A stretch of DNA of 15,106 nucleotides from Lachnospiraceae bacterium (GCA_009774215.1 VSNH01000089.1:1-15106), one strand, 5' to 3'; numbered from the stretch's first letter, positions 6,957 through 14,432 are shown. Program-made: numbers and translations. The notes: generated from the sequence alone by a model not told the origin.

Positions 6957-7366
6957 CATTTGTGTACTGTCTCTATCCTCGCCACCGCTCTCTTCAAGGA
7001 CATCTCCGCCCTTCGCATGTCCGTTCCCGGCGCATGTTCCCTGATCCGCTCCTCGGCGCGGGCCTTGGATTCCTCCGCACGCTCCAGATCAATCTCCCCT
7101 GGCCATTCAATGATCTCGGCAAGCACCGTGACCTGATCCGGCAGCACCTCGGCAAACCCCGCATGGAGCGCTGCCTCGGACACTTCCTGATCCTTCGTGA
7201 TCGTGAGGATTCCGGGCGCGACAATCATCGTCATCGGGATATGCTCCCTGTATATGCCGACCTCGCCCTCGACCGTATTAAACTCCACCATGGACACCTC
7301 GTCCTCAAAAAAGACTCTGTCCGGTGTGATGATCTTTAATGTAAAGTTTCTGCTGTCCTCAGCCAT
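6956..7366 (-). CDS. atpC: F1Fo ATP synthase epsilon subunit
   Basis: 136-residue epsilon subunit of the F1 central stalk, which links gamma to the c-ring and can brake ATP hydrolysis. The N-terminal beta-sandwich carries the family segments IITPDRVFFEDEVSMVEFNT, EGEVGIYREHIP and PGILTI. From about residue 88 (IDLERAEESKARAEERI) a helical hairpin follows, ending MSLKRAVARIETV. Length is normal for the family. ATG 7366 has a good AGGAGG 6 bases upstream, and the gap to atpD is 32 bases. It is the last gene of the operon, followed by a palindrome and a strong hairpin terminator. Confidence 0.97.
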   Translation of the reverse strand: MAEDSRNFTLKIITPDRVFFEDEVSMVEFNTVEGEVGIYREHIPMTMIVAPGILTITKDQEVSEAALHAGFAEVLPDQVTVLAEIIEWPGEIDLERAEESKARAEERIREHAPGTDMRRAEMSLKRAVARIETVHK

Positions 7367-7398
7367 ATGTTACCTCCTGCGGCTATTCGGTATCTTCA

Positions 7399-8811
7399 TC
7401 ATGCCTTGTTCTGGGCACGCGCAACTACATCGTCGATGCTTCCAGCATTCAGGAAATAACTCTCCGGAATGTCGTCGTGTTTGCCTTCCAGAATCTCCTT
7501 AAAGCCGCGGATTGTCTCGGAAATCGGCACATACTTTCCGCTCATTCCGGTAAACTGCTCCGCCACATGGAAAGGCTGTGAGAGATATCTCTGTATTCTT
7601 CTCGCACGGGCAACCACCAGCTTATCCTCCTCGGAAAGCTCATCCATACCGAGGATCGCGATGATATCCTGCAGCTCCTTATACTTCTGCAGAATCTCCT
7701 GCACGCCTCTGGCTACCTGATAGTGCTCCTCCCCGACAATTCTGGGATCCAGAATTCTGGAGGAGGACTCAAGCGGATCAACCGCCGGATAAATACCCAA
7801 CTCCACAATAGAGCGGGAAAGCGTTGTGGTCGCGTCCAGATGCGCAAATGTCGTTGCCGGTGCCGGGTCAGTCAGGTCATCCGCAGGCACGTAAACCGCC
7901 TGAACGGAAGTGATGGAACCGCTCTTTGTGGAAGTGATACGCTCCTGCAGCGCGCCCATCTCTGTCTGCAGCGTAGGCTGATAACCCACGGCCGAAGGCA
8001 TACGTCCAAGCAGCGCGGACACCTCGGAACCCGCCTGTGTAAAACGGAAGATATTGTCGATGAAAAGCAGCACGTCCTTACCGCCCTTGTCACGAAAATA
8101 CTCCGCCATCGTAAGTCCCGTCAGACCCACTCTCATTCTTGCCCCCGGGGGCTCGTTCATCTGTCCGAACACCATCGTCGTCTTGTCGATAACGCCCGAT
8201 TCCTCCATCTCGTGATAGAGGTCGTTACCTTCTCTGGTGCGCTCGCCCACGCCGGTAAATACGGAATAGCCGCTGTGTTCTGTCGCAATATTGCGGATCA
8301 ACTCCTGAATCAGCACGGTTTTACCTACGCCGGCGCCTCCAAAGAGGCCGATCTTACCGCCCTTCTGATAAGGACAGAGCAGATCAACGACCTTGATACC
8401 CGTCTCCAGAAGCTCAGTCGCCGTGGACTGCTCCTCGAACGCCGGAGCCTGTCTGTGGATCGGCTCATGACCCACATCCGTGGGCGCGGGTTTATTGTCA
8501 ATCGGTTCTCCCAGAACGTTAAAGATACGTCCCAGCGTATTTTCTCCGACAGGAACCGTGATGGGAGCGCCTGTTGCAACCGCATCCATACCTCTCACCA
8601 ATCCGTCTGTGGGACCCATGGAGATACATCTGACGGTATCGTCACCCAGATGCTGCGCTACTTCCACAGTCAGCTCGCCGCCCGTCTTGAGCGGAATCCT
8701 GATTGCGTCGTTAATCTCCGGCAGATTTCCCGTCGAAAATTTAATGTCCAGTACGGCGCCGATGATCTGAGTGATCTTTCCAAGATTTTCACTTGTCTTT
8801 ACTTCTGCCAT
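7399..8811 (-). CDS. atpD: F1Fo ATP synthase catalytic beta subunit
   Basis: 470-residue catalytic subunit of F1, which binds and turns over ATP at the alpha-beta interface. Visible motifs: Walker A GGAGVGKT (residues 158-165), the catalytic glutamate in GVGER (E190), Walker B LLFIDNIFRFTQAG, the PAVDPLESSS signature and the DELSEEDK loop that contacts gamma and epsilon. Length is normal. ATG 8811 is chosen because AAAGGA lies 8 bases upstream and the protein then starts MAEVKTSENLGKITQIIG as relatives do. A start at 8877 would add 22 residues, would run through a hairpin and would overlap nothing useful. The preceding gap from atpG contains a 10-bp inverted repeat. Confidence 0.98.
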   Translation of the reverse strand: MAEVKTSENLGKITQIIGAVLDIKFSTGNLPEINDAIRIPLKTGGELTVEVAQHLGDDTVRCISMGPTDGLVRGMDAVATGAPITVPVGENTLGRIFNVLGEPIDNKPAPTDVGHEPIHRQAPAFEEQSTATELLETGIKVVDLLCPYQKGGKIGLFGGAGVGKTVLIQELIRNIATEHSGYSVFTGVGERTREGNDLYHEMEESGVIDKTTMVFGQMNEPPGARMRVGLTGLTMAEYFRDKGGKDVLLFIDNIFRFTQAGSEVSALLGRMPSAVGYQPTLQTEMGALQERITSTKSGSITSVQAVYVPADDLTDPAPATTFAHLDATTTLSRSIVELGIYPAVDPLESSSRILDPRIVGEEHYQVARGVQEILQKYKELQDIIAILGMDELSEEDKLVVARARRIQRYLSQPFHVAEQFTGMSGKYVPISETIRGFKEILEGKHDDIPESYFLNAGSIDDVVARAQNKA

Positions 8812-8844
8812 CTCTTTTTTCCTTTCGCAAATTTTCTTTTTGTA

Positions 8845-8882
8845 ACAGTTTGGCACACGCCCATTCGCTTTGGCCAAACTGT
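8845..8882 (-). repeat. 10-bp inverted repeat in the atpG-atpD gap
   Basis: ACAGTTTGGC (8845-8854) and GCCAAACTGT (8873-8882) are perfect complements with an 18-base loop. On the mRNA the hairpin begins one base after the atpG stop codon (TAA, 8884-8886). No T-run follows at once, and the downstream reading frame is part of the same enzyme, so a terminator is unlikely. An mRNA processing or stability element is possible. Confidence 0.7.
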
Positions 8883-8883
8883 A

Positions 8884-9750
8884 TTATGAGATCGCATTTG
8901 CACCTGCGATAATTTCTGTTAATTCCTGCGTAATAGACCCCTGACGCGCTCTGTTATACATCAGCGATAAGTGATCTATCATTTCCTCAGCATTGCTCGT
9001 TGCGGAATCCATGGCCTGCATTCTCGCACCGTTTTCGCTCGCAACCGCTTCCACCAGACCACCGTAGATCAGGCTGGTTACATATTTCGGTATAATCATA
9101 TCCAGCGCCTCGTCATCGTCCGGCTCAAAGTTCATAAGCGCCTTACTTCCTGTGCCCTGTGTCTCCTCCGGGGCACTCTGCACGGGCTCAACGGGAAGAA
9201 GCTTAAGAAGCGTCGGCACATGAACCACCGTATTCTTAAATCCCGTGTAGGCGAGATAAATCTCTCCGATCTCCCCCGCCGCAAAGGAGGCAAGCAGCCT
9301 CTTGCACAGCGCCATCGCATCCACATAGGACGGCTCCTCGATAATGTCGGAATCCTCCTCCACAATCTCATAGCCATTACGGTTCAGGGCATCTCTGCCC
9401 TTCTTGCCGATTGCGTAGATCCGCAGATCTTCCTTCTTAAAATCGCCTTTTGTGATCAGCTTCACAACATTGGAATTGTAGCCCCCCGCAAGACCTCTGT
9501 TGGAGGTAATCACGATCACAGCCTTCTTCTGCGATTCGCCCGCCGTCAGATAGGGGTGATTTAAGCCGCCGGTTTTAGCCAGCATGGAAGTCACCGTCTC
9601 ATACATGCAGTTAAAATATGCCTTTGACTGTTCCGCGCGCTGTTTCGCCCTCTGCAGTTTAACGGTAGAAACGAGTTTCATAGCCTTGGTAATCTGCTGT
9701 GTACTCTGAATACTGCCTTTACGCCTTTTAATGTCTCTCATTGAGGCCAT
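8884..9750 (-). CDS. atpG: F1Fo ATP synthase gamma subunit
   Basis: 288-residue gamma subunit, the rotating shaft inside the alpha3-beta3 head. The two conserved ends that form the coiled coil are both present: N-terminal MASMRDIKRRKGSIQSTQQI followed by TKAMKLVSTVKLQRAK, and C-terminal LMYNRARQGSITQEL followed by TEIIAGANAI. The central Rossmann-like part contains VIVITSNRGLAGGYNSNVVK. Length is normal. ATG 9750 has AGGAGGG 7 bases upstream. The gap from atpA is 132 bases, unusually long for this gene pair, and carries two hairpins. Confidence 0.97.
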   Translation of the reverse strand: MASMRDIKRRKGSIQSTQQITKAMKLVSTVKLQRAKQRAEQSKAYFNCMYETVTSMLAKTGGLNHPYLTAGESQKKAVIVITSNRGLAGGYNSNVVKLITKGDFKKEDLRIYAIGKKGRDALNRNGYEIVEEDSDIIEEPSYVDAMALCKRLLASFAAGEIGEIYLAYTGFKNTVVHVPTLLKLLPVEPVQSAPEETQGTGSKALMNFEPDDDEALDMIIPKYVTSLIYGGLVEAVASENGARMQAMDSATSNAEEMIDHLSLMYNRARQGSITQELTEIIAGANAIS

Positions 9751-9782
9751 AGCGTTACCCTCCTAACTGCTTCGCTGTTACT

Positions 9783-9827
9783 GTGCAAAATTCATTTGAG
9801 TTTTTCTTCGACAATGGAATTTTGCAC
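9783..9827 (-). repeat. 11-bp inverted repeat in the atpA-atpG gap
   Basis: GTGCAAAATTC (9783-9793) and GAATTTTGCAC (9817-9827) are perfect complements with a 23-base loop; pairing can continue inward with ATT/AAT after one bulged base. It lies about 30 bases upstream of the atpG ribosome binding site. Confidence 0.7.
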
Positions 9828-9856
9828 CCTTGTATCATAATTCTTACGGTCTCAGC

Positions 9857-9887
9857 AGTAAGCGCTTCGACCTGCACTTCGCTTACT
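9857..9887 (-). repeat. 8-bp inverted repeat spanning the atpA stop codon
   Basis: AGTAAGCG (9857-9864) and CGCTTACT (9880-9887) are perfect complements with a 15-base loop, and the right arm contains the atpA stop codon (9883-9885). A second option pairs CTTAC (9843-9847) with GTAAG (9858-9862), so two folds compete. No T-run follows. Confidence 0.6.
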
Positions 9888-11388
9888 TGAACTGCGCCTT
9901 GAATTCTTCAATGGCTTTCTTAAGCTTCGCATCCGTCTCGTCGTTAATTTCCTTATTCTTCGCGATCGCACTCGGCACCTCGGGATATTTCGTGTCAAGG
10001 AACTCGAAGAACTCCGTCTCGAATCTGGTGATATCCTCAACCGCAACATCGAGCAGGTACTTGTTCGTCACCACATAGATGATGATAACCTGATACTGTA
10101 CCGGCATCGGCTTATACTGCGGCTGTTTCAAAACTTCCTTGATTCTTTCGCCCTGCGCCAGCTTCTCCTTGGTATCGGCGTCAAGCTCGGAACCGAACTG
10201 GGAGAATGCCGCAAGCTCTCTGTACTGCGCAAGCTCTGTACGGATAGGAGCCGCAATCTTCTTCATCGCCTTGATCTGTGCCGCACCACCTACACGCGAC
10301 ACGGAAAGACCTGCATTTACCGCCGGGCGGAAACCGGAGTTGAACATCTCCGTCTCCAGATAAATCTGTCCGTCCGTGATAGAGATTACGTTCGTCGGAA
10401 TGTACGCGGAAACATCGCCCGCCTGCGTCTCAATGATGGGAAGCGCCGTCAGCGAACCGCCGCCGTACTCCTCGCTCATTCTCGCCGCACGCTCTAACAG
10501 TCTGGAGTGCAGATAGAATACGTCACCGGGATACGCCTCACGCCCCGGCGGTCTCTTTAAGAGCAGAGAGAGGGTACGGTATGCAGCGGCCTGTTTGCTC
10601 AGGTCGTCGTAAACCACCAGCACATCCTCGCCGTTCTCCATCCACTCCTCGCCGATCGCGCAGCCGGAATACGGTGCAATATACTGCAGGGGCGCCGTCT
10701 CACTTGCCGTAGCGGCAACCACGGTTGTGTACGCCATTGCGCCGTACTCTGTCAAGGTTTTCACAATAGAAGCGACCGTGGACGCCTTCTGACCGATAGC
10801 GACGTAGATACATTTCACGCCCTGTCCCTTCTGGTTGATGATCGTGTCAATGGCAATTGCCGTCTTACCGGTCTGCCTGTCGCCGATAATCAACTCACGC
10901 TGTCCTCTTCCGATGGGCACCATGGAGTCGATCGCCTTGATACCTGTCTGTAACGGTGTATCAACGGATTTTCTCGTGATAACACCGGATGCAACTCTCT
11001 CAATCTTACGATATTTGTCAGTCTGGATCGGACCCTTGCCGTCAATAGGCTGGCCCAGAGCATTTACGACACGTCCGAGCATGCAGTCGCCCGCAGGCAC
11101 CTCTACCACGCGCCCTGTGGTCTTCACGGTATCGCCCTCGTTGATGTTGTGCTGGTTACCGAACAAAACCGCACCTACATTGTCTTCCTCGAGGTTTAAG
11201 ATCATACCGTAAACTTCGCCGGGGAACTCCAGAAGCTCACCCTGCATCGCATTCTCAAGTCCGTGCACACGAGCGATACCGTCCGCCACCTGGATAACCG
11301 TACCCACCTCGGATACTTCCAGCTCGGAGGCATATCTCTTAATCTGATCCTTAATGACTGAACTGATCTCTTCTGGTCTTAAATTCAT
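9883..11388 (-). CDS. atpA: F1Fo ATP synthase alpha subunit
   Basis: 501-residue non-catalytic nucleotide-binding subunit of the F1 head. Walker A GDRQTGKT is at residues 169-176. Other conserved blocks include VGTVIQVADGIARVHGL near the N-terminus, VLVVYDDLSKQAAAYR, LLLKRPPGREAYPGDVFYLH with its Walker-type and arginine-rich region, and the alpha/beta signature block ETQAGDVSAYIPTNVISITD. The C-terminal helical domain is complete. Length is standard. ATG 11388 has AAAGGTG 10 bases upstream. A 39-base gap separates it from atpH. The stop codon is inside a hairpin arm. Confidence 0.98.
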   Translation of the reverse strand: MNLRPEEISSVIKDQIKRYASELEVSEVGTVIQVADGIARVHGLENAMQGELLEFPGEVYGMILNLEEDNVGAVLFGNQHNINEGDTVKTTGRVVEVPAGDCMLGRVVNALGQPIDGKGPIQTDKYRKIERVASGVITRKSVDTPLQTGIKAIDSMVPIGRGQRELIIGDRQTGKTAIAIDTIINQKGQGVKCIYVAIGQKASTVASIVKTLTEYGAMAYTTVVAATASETAPLQYIAPYSGCAIGEEWMENGEDVLVVYDDLSKQAAAYRTLSLLLKRPPGREAYPGDVFYLHSRLLERAARMSEEYGGGSLTALPIIETQAGDVSAYIPTNVISITDGQIYLETEMFNSGFRPAVNAGLSVSRVGGAAQIKAMKKIAAPIRTELAQYRELAAFSQFGSELDADTKEKLAQGERIKEVLKQPQYKPMPVQYQVIIIYVVTNKYLLDVAVEDITRFETEFFEFLDTKYPEVPSAIAKNKEINDETDAKLKKAIEEFKAQFK

Positions 11389-11427
11389 GGATCATACGCA
11401 CCTTTCTTAAAATTTTAGGATTTTTCC

Positions 11428-11973
11428 TTATATCTGTACTTTTAACAGATCCTTCTGCAGCTCATTCAATTTTGTTTTGATGCTGCTGTCTACAACTCTG
11501 TCGCCGATTCGGATCACCATGCCCCCGATCAGGGAGGCATCCACGCCGTAACTGATCTCCATGGACTTATACTGCGTGGTGTCGAGCAGCTTCTGCTCAA
11601 CCTCCCGGCGCTGACCGTCTTTAAGCGGAACGGCCGTTGTCACCGTAGCGATACCTATTCCCTTGTGCTCCTTAACCGTAGCGACAAAATACTTCAGGAT
11701 CTCGTTGATCTCCCTGTAACGGTCTTTCGAGATAATGATAGTGAGAAACCCGAACAGCTCCTCCGATACCCTTCCCTCAAACACACTTTTGGCAACCTCA
11801 ATCTTCTCTTCCTTAATAATCTTCGGATGATTCATCAGTCTGCCAAAATCCTCGTTCTCCGCAAGGATTTTCTGAAGCTGTTCCACTTCTTCCAACAGGA
11901 CGTCTATCTTACCTTCTTCCACCGCAAGCTCGAACAACGCGTCACCGTATGTCTTTGAAATCAGCTTAGCCAT
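11428..11973 (-). CDS. atpH: F1Fo ATP synthase delta subunit
   Basis: 181-residue delta subunit (OSCP) that joins the peripheral stalk to the top of F1. The N-terminal helical domain begins KTYGDALFELAVEEGKID, includes NHPKIIKEEK and ends near LTIIISKDRYREI. The C-terminal part has ATVTTAVPLKDGQRREVEQK and the signature VDASLIGGMVIRIGDRVVDS. Length is typical. ATG 11973 has AGGTGAG 5 bases upstream. The start overlaps the end of atpF by 13 bases, which suggests translational coupling. Confidence 0.96.
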   Translation of the reverse strand: MAKLISKTYGDALFELAVEEGKIDVLLEEVEQLQKILAENEDFGRLMNHPKIIKEEKIEVAKSVFEGRVSEELFGFLTIIISKDRYREINEILKYFVATVKEHKGIGIATVTTAVPLKDGQRREVEQKLLDTTQYKSMEISYGVDASLIGGMVIRIGDRVVDSSIKTKLNELQKDLLKVQI

Positions 11974-12521
11974 GTGCTCTCACCTATTTCCTTAAGCGTC
12001 TCTTCCACCAGACTGTCCTGCACAGTGGTGTCTATCGCCGCGTTCACGACCTTGGCGGCCATCATGGATGCAAGCACAACCATCTCGCGCTTCACCTCGT
12101 CAACGGCCTTCCTCTTCTCAAGCTCAGCTTCCACACCGGCTCTCTCAAGAATCCTTGCCGCCTCCTCCTTCGCGTCCGCCACGATCTTGTTTTCATTCGC
12201 CAAAGCCTTCTTGCGCGCCTCCGCGAGAATCTCTTCGGCTTCTTTATCTACTTCTTTCAGCTTCGCCTCATACTCTTCCTTAAGCGCCTTGGCGTTTTCC
12301 ATGTCGGATGCCGCCGTATCAAGTTCGCTTTTAATGCGCTCCTGCCGCTTTTCCATCATTTCCCGCACGGGATTAAACAGAAAATGGGAAGCGATCAGAA
12401 AGAGTGAGAATACAGCTATAACCGTCAGCACGGAATCCGCGATGAGCTGAAAATCGAGGTCAAACAACCTCGGCGCCATCTCTGCGGACGCCAGCGCCAA
12501 ACTCGCAACTGTCGTACTCAA
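11961..12521 (-). CDS. atpF: F1Fo ATP synthase b subunit, TTG start
   Basis: 186-residue b subunit, the dimeric stator arm. After a short N-terminal segment with LFDLDFQLIADSVLTVIAVF, one transmembrane helix (about 26-48) leads into FNPVREMMEKRQERI and a long charged coiled coil rich in Glu, Lys and Ala. Length is a little above the usual 160-170, at the N-terminus. The start codon is TTG (12519-12521), chosen because AAAGGAGG ends 8 bases upstream. The next in-frame ATG, at 12479, has no ribosome binding site, and an ATG at 12540 is out of frame. The end overlaps atpH by 13 bases. Confidence 0.94.
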   Translation of the reverse strand: MSTTVASLALASAEMAPRLFDLDFQLIADSVLTVIAVFSLFLIASHFLFNPVREMMEKRQERIKSELDTAASDMENAKALKEEYEAKLKEVDKEAEEILAEARKKALANENKIVADAKEEAARILERAGVEAELEKRKAVDEVKREMVVLASMMAAKVVNAAIDTTVQDSLVEETLKEIGESTWLS

Positions 12522-12529
12522 GCGTCCCT

Positions 12530-12537
12530 CCTCCTTT
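12530..12537 (-). promoter_or_regulatory. Ribosome binding site that fixes the TTG start of atpF
   Basis: On the minus strand AAAGGAGGAGGG occupies 12526-12537, and its AAAGGAGG part (12530-12537) is 8 bases before TTG 12521. This is one of the strongest sites in the window and is placed only for the TTG codon. Confidence 0.75.
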
Positions 12538-12597
12538 CATTCCTCCTCACAGGTCTGCACACTTGCTGCGCCGACCGTAAGAACTCTTATATTGTGC

Positions 12598-12620
12598 CTG
12601 CCATAACAAAGTTAAGGCAG
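12598..12620 (-). repeat. Hairpin spanning the atpE stop codon
   Basis: CTGCC (12598-12602) pairs with GGCAG (12616-12620), and TAAC (12604-12607) with GTTA (12611-12614), with an A-A mismatch between the two stems and a 3-base loop. The atpE stop codon (12612-12614) lies in the stem. It is followed by the 90-base gap to atpF. Confidence 0.5.
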
Positions 12621-12869
12621 AAGAGGTTTCACGAAGAGCAGCAGCATCGCGATCAACAGACCGTACAGACCTGTGGTCTCGGCAACGGCCTGCCCGAGCA
12701 GCATCGTAGAGGTAACGTCAGACTTCGCGCCCGGGTTTCTGCCTACCGCAGCAGCCGCATGGCCCGCAGCAATACCCTGACCGACACCGGGGCCGATACC
12801 TGCGATAACCGCAAGGCCCGCGCCGATTGCTGAACATCCCAAGATAAAATTGTTGTTAAATTCTCCCAT
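12612..12869 (-). CDS. atpE: F1Fo ATP synthase c subunit, Na+-type binding residues
   Basis: 85-residue proteolipid that forms the rotor ring in the membrane. Two hydrophobic helices (about 8-35 and 53-80) are joined by the polar loop GRNPGAKSD. The Gly-rich helix 1 reads GAGLAVIAGIGPGVGQG and helix 2 carries the ion-binding carboxylate E64. Compared from memory with the sodium-driven Ilyobacter c subunit (Q32, V63, E65, S66, T67, Y70), this protein has Q31, V62, E64, T65, T66 and Y69, the same set one residue earlier with Thr for Ser. That suggests Na+ coupling, although a Thr there makes it less than certain. ATG 12869 has AAAGGAGG 9 bases upstream. A stop-codon hairpin may protect the message for this high-copy subunit. 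Confidence 0.97.
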   Translation of the reverse strand: MGEFNNNFILGCSAIGAGLAVIAGIGPGVGQGIAAGHAAAAVGRNPGAKSDVTSTMLLGQAVAETTGLYGLLIAMLLLFVKPLLP

Positions 12870-12928
12870 TTTTAATTTCCTCCTTTTGTCATATATTCCT
12901 CAATAAAAAATGGTGTCTGGATTAAAAA

Positions 12929-13648
12929 TTATTCAGTTGTGCAGGCGTCCGTGATGTACGTCATAGTCAACATACAGAACACATACGTCTGGATCGCTCC
13001 CGAGAACAGGTCGAAATACACGTGGAGCGCCGCCGGCCAGATGATTGCAATCTTTGAAAGAAGCGCATACACCAGAGCCATCATAACCGTGCCCGACAGA
13101 ACGTTTGCAAACAGACGCAGCGACAAAGAGATCGGCACCGCCACATCACCGATCACGTTGATCGGCGCCCAGATCGGCCATGGATCGCACAATCCCGCAA
13201 TCACACCCTTCACTTTTTGATACCTGAACTTGTTGAAGTGGATCAGTACGAACGTCATAACGCCCATCGGGAACGTCACGCCATAGTCCGCCGTCGGCGG
13301 CCTGAGTCCGAACAGTCCCGAAATATTGCTCAGCAGAATAAAAATGAATATCGTGCTGATGTAGTTGCGGAATTGCGGACTGAATTTGCCCATAACGCCG
13401 CCAACCATCTTATCAAGCATCTCCACCACCAGCTCGACAATGTTCTGGAATGTCCCCGGCACATCCGAGGCGTGCTTAATAACACGGTTTGCCGCGATGC
13501 AGAACCCTATGATTACCAGCATGACAATCAGCAGGCATACATGGGTGGTGGTAATCCACACAGTCTGCCCGAAAATCTCATAGGAAAAAACGCCGTGAAT
13601 CATAAAGTCAATATCCGCACCGCCTGACAACATAATTCCCTGTCCCAT
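12929..13648 (-). CDS. atpB: F1Fo ATP synthase a subunit
   Basis: 239-residue membrane stator subunit that holds the two ion half-channels beside the c-ring. The essential arginine is R178 in the block PISLSLRLFANVLSGT. Other family features are five to six hydrophobic helices, FGLRPPTADYGVTF in the middle and the last helix AIQTYVFCMLTMTYI. ATG 13648 is chosen because the almost perfect site AAGGAGGTGA lies 4 bases upstream. An in-frame start at 13813 would add 55 hydrophilic, Arg-rich residues that overlap atpI and do not resemble the family. The gap to atpI is 59 bases. Confidence 0.96.
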   Translation of the reverse strand: MGQGIMLSGGADIDFMIHGVFSYEIFGQTVWITTTHVCLLIVMLVIIGFCIAANRVIKHASDVPGTFQNIVELVVEMLDKMVGGVMGKFSPQFRNYISTIFIFILLSNISGLFGLRPPTADYGVTFPMGVMTFVLIHFNKFRYQKVKGVIAGLCDPWPIWAPINVIGDVAVPISLSLRLFANVLSGTVMMALVYALLSKIAIIWPAALHVYFDLFSGAIQTYVFCMLTMTYITDACTTE

Positions 13649-13665
13649 CTTCTCACCTCCTTCTA

Positions 13666-13682
13666 CACATGATAAATATGTG
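13666..13682 (-). repeat. Small hairpin just upstream of the atpB ribosome binding site
   Basis: CACAT (13666-13670) and ATGTG (13678-13682) pair across a 7-base loop, a few bases upstream of AAGGAGGTGA of atpB. The stem is short, so this is only a possible element. Confidence 0.3.
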
Positions 13683-13687
13683 AAACA

Positions 13688-13712
13688 TGTAACAGCGGCC
13701 TGCACCGTTACA
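13688..13712 (-). repeat. Inverted repeat spanning the atpI stop codon
   Basis: TGTAAC (13688-13693) pairs perfectly with GTTACA (13707-13712) across a 13-base loop, and the right arm contains the atpI stop codon (13708-13710). The stem is only 6 bp, but it has the same placement as those at atpE and atpA. Confidence 0.4.
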
Positions 13713-14121
13713 ATGCAGTACCATCCGATATTTCCCGCTCTTCCTTCCCCGCGCGGAGCCTGTGAATCAGCGGATTCAGATAAGCGGACACTTTCATGCC
13801 CATATAGCCGCAAAATGTAAAAATCGGATTCGCGAAATCCACAAACATCAGCGCGCCCATCACAACCACCAAAACCGCGTAGCGTATGATATTCTGCGCG
13901 CCCATGCTCTTCACGGCTTCCTTCTCCGGCAGGTCAAGCCCCCGATCCAAAGCCCACCACATATGAAACGCGCCCGCCAGGGCCAGAAACACACCGATCC
14001 AGAGTCCAATACTGTATGCCGGATTCCGTGAAAAAAACAAAAGCACTATCTCAAAAATGACGCCGTATGCCAGAATGCCCAGCCAAAGCTCCAAAAGCGT
14101 CGGATCAATCTTTCTTTTCAT
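13708..14121 (-). CDS. atpI: ATP synthase protein I-like membrane protein
   Basis: 137-residue membrane protein with four predicted helices (about 9-30, 35-58, 78-94 and 95-120) in the second position of the atp operon, immediately before atpB. Size, helix count and position fit the ATP synthase I family (AtpI/UncI), which helps assemble or stabilise the c-ring and may carry Mg2+. The sequence is divergent, so the call rests partly on context. The N-terminus KRKIDPTLLELWLG is basic, and the C-terminus RLRAGKEEREISDGTAL is hydrophilic and should be cytoplasmic. The ATG 14121 start overlaps the end of the preceding gene by 17 bases with only a weak GAAGAG upstream, so translational coupling is likely. 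Confidence 0.75.
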   Translation of the reverse strand: MKRKIDPTLLELWLGILAYGVIFEIVLLFFSRNPAYSIGLWIGVFLALAGAFHMWWALDRGLDLPEKEAVKSMGAQNIIRYAVLVVVMGALMFVDFANPIFTFCGYMGMKVSAYLNPLIHRLRAGKEEREISDGTAL

Positions 14122-14383
14122 TCTCTTTCATCTCTTCTTTTATCTGCGTGCTGCGCCTGCGCGTCCTCGCCGGCGTCTCGTAAATCTTTCTCGCAAACCG
14201 AAACACATTCGTAAATCCCGCCAGCGCGCCCACGAAAAAAAGCGCCACCATCCAGACATTGGTCCCAAGCTTTCTGTCAAGAAACATCCCCACAAAGGAA
14301 CAGAGAAAGATGGGAACAAGCATGTTGACGCCAAACTGTGTGATCATCGTTAACGCCTGATAAACAGTTTTATGATACTTCAA
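14105..14383 (-). CDS. atpZ: AtpZ/AtpI family protein, first gene of the atp operon, TTG start
   Basis: 92-residue membrane protein with two helices (about 17-35 and 43-63) and the family motifs VGMFLDRKLGT and GALAGFTNVFRFARK, followed by a very basic tail RTRRR and a Lys/Glu-rich end. AtpZ-type proteins lead many Firmicutes atp operons and have been linked with AtpI to Mg2+/Ca2+ transport; the role here is inferred. The start is set to TTG 14383: AAGGCGG (14388-14394) sits 4 bases upstream, the length then matches relatives, and the predicted transcription start (near 14426) lies downstream of the in-frame ATG codons at 14506 and 14443. A longer product from those is therefore unlikely. Confidence 0.82.
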   Translation of the reverse strand: MKYHKTVYQALTMITQFGVNMLVPIFLCSFVGMFLDRKLGTNVWMVALFFVGALAGFTNVFRFARKIYETPARTRRRSTQIKEEMKENEKKD

Positions 14384-14387
14384 AGTA

Positions 14388-14394
14388 CCGCCTT
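14388..14394 (-). promoter_or_regulatory. Ribosome binding site that fixes the TTG start of atpZ
   Basis: AAGGCGG on the minus strand differs at one position from AAGGAGG and lies 4 bases from the TTG codon at 14381-14383. No comparable site precedes the upstream in-frame ATG codons. Confidence 0.6.
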
Positions 14395-14432
14395 CCCAAT
14401 CCGCAGAATTTCCCCTAAAGTCTAACAAGAAA

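Noticed and set aside
7723..8889. Open frame of 388 codons on the + strand opposite atpD
   Set aside because: It lies wholly antisense to a gene with unmistakable motifs, is rich in His and Arg as expected for a shadow frame, and has no ribosome binding site or domain pattern.
9783..9827. Small insertion sequence or MITE in the atpA-atpG gap
   Set aside because: Only one copy is in the window, the element is 45 bp long, and no target-site duplication is apparent, so I list it as a hairpin and leave the transposon idea as a test.
13649..13813. Upstream start of atpB adding 55 residues
   Set aside because: The extension is hydrophilic, overlaps atpI in another frame and has no ribosome binding site, while ATG 13648 has an almost perfect one.
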